DNA of 64,000 nucleotides from Pseudopyrenochaeta lycopersici (taxonomy: Eukaryota > Ascomycota > Dothideomycetes > Pleosporales > Pseudopyrenochaetaceae). The translations under genes were made by a program, and so were the position numbers. The stretch spans positions 248,001 to 312,000 of the forward strand of contig NHZP01000015.1 in NCBI GenBank assembly GCA_003313425.1, written 5' to 3'. Shown here one piece after another: positions 57,650 through 64,000 of the stretch (the stretch's first letter is position 1; the number at the start of each line of letters is the position of its first letter). The notes beneath the pieces were generated by a model, which saw only the letters and a program-made list of their open reading frames with translations, did not search any database and was not told where the DNA came from.

Positions 57650-57833
57650 GATGGTGGGCATGGAGGTGTGGGTGGTGGAGGGGTATGACGCGCCAGACTT
57701 CCCGCGGTTCAGCCCTACGCGGACCCTTGCGCGCCTTTGCATCCACTGTTCCTGCATTTCGTGGCTTCCCCAGTCCAGCTTCAACACCAGCTTGCACCTC
57801 CACGTTGCCCACAGTTCCGCCCCCACCATAGCA
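57650..57833. promoter_or_regulatory. Compact divergent promoter (GCP6-like / Eaf7)
   Basis: Only 184 bases separate the start codons of the GCP6-like gene (minus) and the Eaf7-like gene (plus). Transcription of two housekeeping genes from one short region implies overlapping 5' leaders. Confidence 0.6.
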
Positions 57834-58721
57834 ATGCCTCCCCGTAAAAGAGCCAAGGCCAGTGCAGCCTCGACGCCACTCGCAGACGCGCCGCCTAAGA
57901 CGCCGCAAGATTCTGGAGTCGTGCAGTCGCAGGATGATTTGCTCAACGACACATGGGCCGACGAGCAGGAGACACAGCTGTTCAAAAGCATGATGAAATG
58001 GAAGCCTACTGGTAATTTACAATGCACGCTCAAGTGGAGAAGTCAATTGACACTTCCAGGCCTCCACAAGCACTTCCGCATGATTAGCATTCATAACGAT
58101 ATGCGCTCTCATGGCTTCGCGACCGACGACGCCCCACACACGCGTATACCCGGCATATGGAAGAAGCTCCATCAGCTGTACGACCTAGACACGCTCGACT
58201 CGCGTGAGAACGAGTTCGCTTTCTCTGAAGATCCCGACCCAACCGACCCCGAGGAAGCCGCCAACATCCCCGATTTCGAGCTCCCAGAAGATGAATTCGG
58301 CGAGCTGATGTGGCAGAAGCGCTTCCACAGCGAAGGCTCGGCCTCGGCCTCCTCACCTCCAATGATACCTACTGATGACGACAAAGCCCTTTACGCTCCA
58401 GGTATCGGCCTTCTGAAAGACCTTCCAGATGGCATACGCTCACAAAGGGCGGAGAGCGCCGCCGAGGCTACCCCCACACCGAAGAATGTCAAGGGCACAA
58501 GAGCGAGTAGGGCGACGGCAAAGAGTGGAAAGGGCACAAAGGCTGCCGCAAAGAACAGCAAAGCCCAGTCAACCGTATCAGAGTCTGCAGAAGAGGAGGA
58601 GGAAGAGGAAGAGGAAGAAGAGTCCAGTGCTGAGTCTGTGGAAGAAGATAGTGCACCAACCACACGACGAACAAACCGCGGGCGGGCGAAACCCGCTCCA
58701 AAGAGAACGAGAAAGAGATAG
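57834..58721 (+). CDS. EAF7: Eaf7/MRGBP-like subunit of the NuA4 histone acetyltransferase complex
   Basis: Two exons, 57834-58011 and 58060-58721, remove an in-frame 48-nt intron (GTAATT to TTCCAG) and give 279 aa. Splicing restores the CT20 (Eaf7/MRGBP) core KWKPTGLHKHFRMISIHNDMR...THTRIPGIWKKLHQLYDLDTLDSRE. The core is followed by an acidic patch (PTDPEEAANIPDFELPEDEF), a basic region and an E-rich run (EEEEEEEEEEESS) before an Arg/Lys-rich C-terminus. Eaf7 pairs with Eaf5/Eaf3 in yeast NuA4 and the TINTIN module. The start at 57834 (MPPRKRAK) was chosen because the upstream open frame is unlike the family. The intron has no stop codon, so its retention would add 16 residues. Confidence 0.88.
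   Translation: MPPRKRAKASAASTPLADAPPKTPQDSGVVQSQDDLLNDTWADEQETQLFKSMMKWKPTGNLQCTLKWRSQLTLPGLHKHFRMISIHNDMRSHGFATDDAPHTRIPGIWKKLHQLYDLDTLDSRENEFAFSEDPDPTDPEEAANIPDFELPEDEFGELMWQKRFHSEGSASASSPPMIPTDDDKALYAPGIGLLKDLPDGIRSQRAESAAEATPTPKNVKGTRASRATAKSGKGTKAAAKNSKAQSTVSESAEEEEEEEEEEESSAESVEEDSAPTTRRTNRGRAKPAPKRTRKR
58012..58059 (+). other. Cryptic in-frame 48-nt intron
   Basis: GTAATT to CCAG, with an ATTGAC branch-like motif and length divisible by three. It interrupts the conserved CT20 core; removing it aligns KPTG directly to LHKHFR. Confidence 0.75.
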
Positions 58722-58902
58722 CTCAATTGGACAAGACTGCATGCACGGCGTTTACTTGTTGAGATACCCCGCTTCGTTCCGCTTAATACAATATGTGCTT
58801 CATATAATTTCCGTCCCACTGTGTACCCACTTGTCTTTGCTGCATTAGGTAGTCGAGGCCTCAAAAGAATGGCAGTTTGGAAAGCTGAAAAGGGGACAAC
58901 AC

Positions 58903-60590
58903 TTGAAGTTAGTGGGTTCTTTATCTCTGGAAATTTACGCTAACAGAGCGCGGGTCCTGGAGCATTTGATCGGTAGCCAGAGCCTTGTCGCTGCCCTGGG
59001 TCATGCCATCAGCCTTCATTCTCCCAACCTGCTTACCCTCGGCATCCTTGCTTTTTGGACACTCTCTCCGCTTGGAGGTCAAAGTACATTGCGATTGGTC
59101 TCCGAGCGAAATAGCACCGCGTGGGAACTACATGAGATCTATTATGCAAATGTCGACGCGGTGAGCCGGTTTATGATGAACGTCCACCCGTTCGGTATGC
59201 AGTGGACAGCAAATCAAATCAGCGCCATTGTTTCGATGAGTCTTAACCTCGAAGACCTGGGAAAACTCTTCCGTCGATGCGTGGTCGCATCCGAAAATTC
59301 CCCGGTTAGCAGAAATCGAGCGTGCTGAAGCCAGCAATCAGAGTGATCGTCCATGGATCACTGTGCACCGAGACGCATCCCACAATTACGCATCTCTCGT
59401 TGGTGTTCCAATCATCAATCTCAGAGCAGACACTGTTTCTAATTTCACGCTTCCATATGAGTACATGTACTTTGACTGCAATGCTAGGAATGACCTTATA
59501 GGAGAGTCAATGGCTGAGGTCAGCCGCTACCTCAGGGGCTTAGGTACCAATCTCATCGGTGCCAATCCCATTATGGCTAATCCCAAGCATGCCCCATTGA
59601 ATGAAAACCTTTTTGATGCGAACGCCATAGGGTTTGCAAACTATTCAAGCACCTTCGTCTATGGAACCAGCACACCAGGCGGCAACAGGACCGACACAGC
59701 ACCTGACAAACTCTTATATGGCACTCGCAACTGAGACGACCGAGTCTTTACATATCAATGTTCCATGAAAAGCATTCTGCTAGAAGCAACAATGATTTGC
59801 CATTCAGATGTCTGCATGGTCGAGCGCCTGCGCCGCCTGCACAGAGCTCGAGAACAACGAGGTATGGGTTTTGGCTACCCCAGGTTCTGCCCCTTGGGAC
59901 GAAGGCGGTTTTCGAGGCCCACTCATGGGCCCCCACAGATGGGAGGGTGTAGCTACCACCGGCATATCGAACCGCTTAACCCGAATCTGCAATGCCTATT
60001 GGGTTACTTCCCGTTGGCATACAGCTGTCACTTGGACTGACTTCTTCGCGGAACCGACCTTTAATAACTCTACAGCACCAGCGAAATGGGGATATGCCGG
60101 CTTGAATATGAACACAACAAACGCCAAGGTCAGCCACCAAGTCGCCATCTACAAGGCCCACATAGCATGGATCGTCGCTTTGATCCTGTGCTCGACTGTC
60201 CTGCTTCTACTCGGCATAATTAGCTTGGCGTTGTCACTCGTAACAACAGTCCCAGATGTTTTTGACTACGTGTCGTCCTTTACGCGAGACAATCCCTACA
60301 TTGACGCGCCAGACGGAGGCTCTATGCTCCATGGCGCAGATCGTGCGCGGTTGCTGAAGCGATTGGAAGTACAGTTGGGGGACGTGGAAGCCGAGAAGGA
60401 TGTGGGATACATTGCGTTACGAAGCACAGCTGGGGATAAAGATAGCCTGAAGGGACGAGTCAAGCGAGAAGACTCTATCGCTAAACGAGTAGTTATGGCT
60501 TTGAGTGGGTTCTTAGCTTGTTTGCACTGCTTTTGTATTGCAGTAATGGAGCGAAGATGGAAAGTCCTGCCTTTCGTATATACAGGTGAA
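58903..60590 (+). pseudogene. Degraded fungal multi-pass membrane protein (SPLGGQ type)
   Basis: Fragments in three frames. The first, from 58903, reads LLTLGILAFWTLSPLGGQSTLRL...YYANVDAVSRF. After a 1-base shift near 59250, WENSSVDAWSHPKIPRLAEIERAE and INLRADTVSNFTL...YEYMYFDC follow. A TGA (59732-59734) interrupts the frame before VFTYQCSMKSILLEATMIC...MVERLRRLHR. A further shift leads to RICNAYWVTSRWHTAVTWTDFFAEPTFNNSTAPAKWGY, a C-terminal TM helix (AWIVALILCSTVLLLLGIISLAL) and YVSSFTRDNPYIDAPDGGS...RLLKRLEVQLGDV, up to about 60590. I recognise the order as a large family of fungal TM proteins (N-terminal TM helices, large ectodomain, C-terminal TM, cytosolic tail). The N-terminal TM helices are missing here. 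Three lesions and truncation mark it as a pseudogene. Function of the family is unknown. Confidence 0.75.
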
Positions 60591-60599
60591 TGTATGAAT

Positions 60600-61112
60600 A
60601 GAAGCCTCAGTAAACCATATGTACTGAGGCACAAACCCTCTACACGTTGATGCTCACAGCAACAGTGAGCGCCAAACGCAGCGCTTCAAGAAATAGAACA
60701 TTTGGCACGCCTAGCCACCCATTTCCCTACATCTGTCGTTAGACGCTGCAAATTTACACAAGGGAGCCGCGAGATAGGCACCGGAGCCACGCAGTCGGTA
60801 TTTTGCTGTGTTGATTTCGTCACCGTGCAAACGCTTCGACCGCCTTCACTAGGCCAACGAGCGCTCCTTCCCAATGTCAGTCTCCACTTGCCTCCCCTTC
60901 ACCTCCTCTCTCCACCACTAGTGCCTGTCTACGGTTTTTTTCTAGCTCAAAACCCACAATCTCTCCATTTCTTCTCTACAACAAACATTCAGTCGCTCAC
61001 GGTCTCTCGCTGCATTTACAACGCTCGCTCCTTGTGTCATTTAGGTATACATACTATCTCACCTCGATCTGTCAGGTTTGAAAGCTCGTACCTGTCGGAA
61101 TACTACATCAAC
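60600..61112. promoter_or_regulatory. Promoter and 5' leader of the secreted Cys-rich gene
   Basis: The stretch 60870-61060 is strongly pyrimidine-rich (CT-rich blocks such as CTTGCCTCCCCTTCACCTCC), a hallmark of well-expressed fungal promoters and leaders. No coding frame is accepted between the pseudogene and ATG 61113. Confidence 0.4.
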
Positions 61113-61488
61113 ATGAAGATCGCCGCCATCATCGCCACGTTGGCTATCGCCATCGCTGCTGCCCCAGCAAACCATGGCGGCAAGGTCGTTTCCCGCGTGG
61201 AAGCCGATTGCGGCTCGTGCACTGACACGTACAACTTCTGTGTCACGGTAAGTCAACAATCTATCATCGAGGCTATTCATGTTTCCTTTACTAAAGAGAT
61301 TGTAGTACGGCCATACGGAAGGCCAGGAGGGCTGCCTGCAGACTTGCCGCGAGAACGTGTGCCACCGCAATCCTGAGGTAAGCTCTTTCGAGTATGTTTT
61401 AAGCAACCCCGATTAACAACAACAGTGCAAGACCTGCGGCGGCGATGTGTTCAGTCTGTGCCCTGAGAAGTCCCGTTATGTTCACTAG
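61113..61488 (+). CDS. Small secreted cysteine-rich protein (effector candidate)
   Basis: Three exons (61113-61247, 61306-61377, 61426-61488; introns 58 and 48 nt, both phase 0) encode 89 aa. Residues 1 to about 17 are a clear signal peptide (MKIAAIIATLAIAIAAA). The mature ~70-residue protein has nine cysteines, three in each exon: C-x2-C-x6-C in exon 1, C-x3-C-x4-C in exon 2 and C-x2-C-x7-C in exon 3. The odd total suggests one free cysteine or an intermolecular bond. Junctions read FCVT-YGHTEG and NPE-CKTC. No known family. Size, secretion and Cys content are typical of apoplastic effectors or antimicrobial proteins of ascomycetes, but function is not shown. Exons that end exactly at codon boundaries support a modular structure. 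Confidence 0.8.
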
Positions 61489-61759
61489 TGTGGCGAGGGT
61501 AGCAATGTGCACTGAACATCATATGCACCAGTCGACCCTTTTCCATACATCTCATCATGATGCGTAACCTGCAGTGGGGCATTAGCTACTATGGTATATG
61601 GATGCATTTACGAATAGATCACGGCATGACTTGACTCGACCCGTAGCCAAGACGTGGTAAATGAATGAACTGAAATGGATATCATTTCTTGTTCAAGGCC
61701 TAACTGAATAACACAATGACACTTTCTACTGTTTACAAAGAACTGCAAGGACATCCCAC

Positions 61760-63549
61760 TTACTGCTTACCTTGCACACCGGCCCACTCGCCACGCTCTA
61801 CTCTCTCACAGACCTTCTTCAATGTTTCCGCTGCCCACTCAAAGTCGGCCATCTCCAAGTACACCTGTCCACTCAACCTTGTCCACCAACTCCCACCATA
61901 AAACATTGTTTGAATAAATGTGCCATAGTCGTCGATCAGTGTGTGGCTCATCCAGTCGCGGACCAACATTCCCACCTCACCCTTATCGATGCCTGACTCC
62001 GTTGCGGCTTCTTGAGCTTTGGCAACTGAAATGGGCAAACGAATGTTTGTCATACAGCACTTGCTCAAGGTCTGAGTATTGTTATCAAGGATCTCAGTTC
62101 CGAGAACTTTAGCGACGTGTGTTCCACCTTCTTTAGCCAACGTCCAGCAATACTCCCTGATCTTCTCTTCTCCACCAATGCTCTCTCGCCACTTCAGCGC
62201 TTCCGGAATGCACAAGTACGGCGCGTTATCGATCGTACCGACAAACTCAAAGTTGCCCGTGTACTTTGACTTACCTCCATCGACGAATGCGGATTTCGGG
62301 AATGGCGAAGCGATTTTTGAATTACGAGGCTCAAAGCCGTGGGATGTTGGTAGTGTGCTGCGCATGAGGTGTTGGTTCCGGAGGGCGACGTGGAAGATGG
62401 CACAGCCGCGGGGAACATGTAGCCATCTGCAGTGGTTGATTAGCGACCGATTTATGCAAATTTGTATTAAAATTGAAGGGATATCAGTACGCAAAAAGGC
62501 AGTAGTGTGTAGACTTACTTGTGGCAATTGCTCACAAAGAAATCTGGGTCCAATTTCCCAAGATCCAGGTCGACATGTCCAACGCCATGCGCACCATCAA
62601 TGCAACTGAGCACGCCCAACTCTTTACACGCCTCGGTAAGGCGTTCAAATGGCATACGAACACCAGGCATACTAACCACGGAGTCGAATATGGCGATTTT
62701 TACTTTCCCGCCATTGGCTTCGACTTCCTTGACCTTCTCCTTGAATGTAGAAACCAGCCAATCATCTTCCACAGGGTACGTATACGCAACCTTCACAGAA
62801 GAAGCAGGTGTTGTTTCAGTGATATATGCTACAGTCTTTTCGCAAGCGCCATAGATAGTAGCGAAGTAGAGGATGTGGTCTCCCGATTCAAATGTCAGAT
62901 TGCGCAAGACGGTATTGACGCCGGTGGTGGCGTTCGGGACGAAGACCAATGTCGAAGCAGGGGTGTTGAGAAGCTTTGCCATTGCTTCTCGGGACTCATC
63001 GAGAAGCTTGGGATACTTGTAGCGGATAAAGTGATCGGGGCTCGCTTCAGCTGCGTCCTGGTAGGCGCGCATTGCTGAGCGAACGACGCGGGGATATGTG
63101 CCGAAGGAGCCTTATATTATCAGAGATTGAAGTCTCATTTGAGATTTTGGCTTTTTAGAAATGGAAAAGTTCAGATCGTTCTTTCATTGGTTGGAAACGG
63201 TGACGCAGGGACGTGTCGTAGCTTGAAGGGGGCGATTTTTTAAACGCAAGCCAAGCTTCACTGAGACTTTTTATCGAAACCGATAAAAATCAATGGTTTT
63301 GCAGCTGTAGAGAGATTGGAATTACAGAGAAGCAGATGATGATGTTTATTTGGTCTGACGAAACGATGTACAAACTGACGGTTGGACTTTGGAGAAATTC
63401 GAATAGGGGAACGACTCACCATGGTTGAGGTTTAAGAAGCTTTTATCAAACAGGAAATCCTTCTCCCTCAGCTCTTTCCCAAACTTCACGCCATCTTTCG
63501 TCCTCACAGCAAGGGTGCTGGACGTGCCGTTGCTCAGGGCCGACGTCAT
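61760..63549 (-). CDS. Class V PLP-dependent aminotransferase, isopenicillin-N-epimerase-like
   Basis: Three exons on the minus strand (63420-63549, 62519-63110, 61760-62426) give 462 aa; introns are 309 and 92 nt. Exon 1 ends FLNLNHG and joins to SFGTYPRVVRSAM, the family start. NATTGVNTVLRNL is the PLP phosphate-binding region, [35 protein letters not shown] holds the Asp that contacts the pyridine ring and the Schiff-base Lys241. The codon of this Lys is split by the second intron (phase 2). This subgroup of fold-type I enzymes is often annotated as isopenicillin N epimerase or cysteine desulfurase-like; many members have unknown substrates. There are no neighbouring antibiotic genes here, so a role in beta-lactams is not suggested. 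Confidence 0.87.
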
Positions 63550-63862
63550 GACTCAAATGTGAAGAAGAGTCTAGTTAGAGATGATGTAGAGAGCCTGAGG
63601 TCAATGTGACTATATATACTTCGAATATAATGACTCAAGGTATATGGGACGAATGACTCCAAGAAAGAACGAAGGATGTGGCATGCGTAGGAGATTCATA
63701 GGGCGCGCTGGTACATTGTGGATGCAGGTCAGAGTGGGATTGGCCAATCAGATCACGGCGGAGCGGCTACAAACGGGTCTTTTTCACGACTTTTTGCATT
63801 TGTCATCTACTTCTACCCATCCACAACTATGAGTCTTGTGACACGCACTGCAATTATCCATC
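63550..63862. promoter_or_regulatory. Promoter region of the PLP-enzyme gene
   Basis: A TATATATA stretch at 63611-63618 lies about 62 bases upstream of the ATG at 63549 (minus strand) and may act as a TATA box. The remainder is non-coding. Confidence 0.4.
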
Positions 63863-64000
63863 TCAAACCATACTCTTCTCATCCTTGGCGGCGTGCACTT
63901 TCATCTCGTGAACGTGATCATCGCTGCTGCTGTTTACTCCCTCAGATAAGGCTGCGATGGTAGCTGGATCATCATGGAAGAGCTTGCCTAGTTCTTCTAG
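63863..64000 (-). CDS. 3' end of an unidentified gene
   Basis: Reading the minus strand from the window edge, 45 codons are open (EELGKLFHDDPATIAALSEG...HEMKVHAAKDEKSMV-like ending) up to a TGA at 63863-63865. The composition is protein-like (charged, amphipathic). The fragment is too short to identify, though such C-terminal tails are common in fungal membrane transporters. Most of the gene lies outside the window. Confidence 0.5.
   Translation of the reverse strand, partial: LEELGKLFHDDPATIAALSEGVNSSSDDHVHEMKVHAAKDEKSMV

Noticed and set aside
57465..57833. Upstream extension of the Eaf7 frame (123 codons)
   Set aside because: It overlaps the GCP6-like exon 1, is unlike the Eaf7 family and is best read as leader/promoter.
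57437..58033. A long minus-strand frame over the Eaf7 start
   Set aside because: Only its part from 57649 to 57529 is used, as exon 1 of the GCP6-like gene; the rest is antisense to Eaf7.
60702..61376. A 224-codon frame that contains the signal peptide of the Cys-rich protein
   Set aside because: The 5' part is CT-rich promoter; the 3' part reads into an intron. The three-exon model from 61113 is better.
61760..63549. A beta-lactam biosynthesis cluster around the epimerase-like gene
   Set aside because: No peptide synthetase, IPNS or acyltransferase gene nearby; the family is broad.

Overview
The window reads as nuclear DNA of a filamentous ascomycete, most likely Dothideomycetes/Pleosporales. 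The inference rests on short GT-AG introns (mostly 45-60 nt, with CTRAY-type branch points), fungus-specific families (HET-NACHT-WD40 and NB-ARC-TPR NLRs, 2EXR/F-box-like proteins, pogo/Fot1-type transposon remnants) and housekeeping genes with clear fungal orthologues (P5A ATPase Spf1, a GCP6-like Spc98 protein, Eaf7). No species call is possible from the sequence alone. I saw no tRNA, rRNA, CRISPR array or viral element.

Layout. 0-3 kb: the 3' part of an NB-ARC-TPR NLR with 11 nearly identical TPR units. 4-5 kb: a 2EXR/F-box-like gene. 6-8.6 kb: a truncated PD-(D/E)XK-like pseudogene in AT-rich, repeat-like DNA with a transposon-end-like repeat at 7.2 kb. 8.65-12.9 kb: a complete HNWD-type NLR (HET-NACHT-11xWD40) joined across a 51-nt intron. 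13-14.4 kb: a pogo transposase remnant and the inverted partner of the 7.2-kb repeat. 14.5-20.3 kb: two small single-pass membrane proteins, a SET protein and a two-TM protein. 20.4-21.4 kb: a decayed patatin. 23.7-25 kb: a decayed TDP2-like phosphodiesterase. 27-30.5 kb: a five-exon membrane protein with a Gly-rich ectodomain and a cytochrome-b561-like end. 32-36 kb: small membrane proteins, a trefoil-TM protein and a 2EXR protein. 36.9-44.4 kb: paraoxonase-like lactonase, HAD dehalogenase, P5A ATPase. 44.6-49.6 kb: a 2EXR protein and three related Cys-rich MC proteins in a row. 50.9-53.9 kb: a complete three-exon NB-ARC-TPR NLR with an N-terminal RHIM/PP-like motif. 54.8-58.7 kb: divergent GCP6-like and Eaf7 genes. 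58.9-60.6 kb: a degraded membrane-protein pseudogene. 61.1-61.5 kb: a three-exon secreted Cys-rich protein. 61.8-63.5 kb: a class V PLP enzyme. The right edge carries the 3' end of another gene.

Biology. Conserved housekeeping genes are interleaved with accessory material: three NLRs with highly homogenised repeats (typical of fungal non-self recognition/incompatibility receptors), transposon debris, and several decayed genes (patatin, TDP2-like, membrane protein, PDDEXK-like). The items that look least described are the tandem Cys-rich MC family at 46-50 kb, the three-exon/three-cysteine secreted protein at 61 kb, the trefoil-TM protein at 34-35 kb and the b561-like fusion at 27-30.5 kb. Gene models were built by eye from reading-frame continuity across candidate introns; family names are from recognised motifs, not from database searches.
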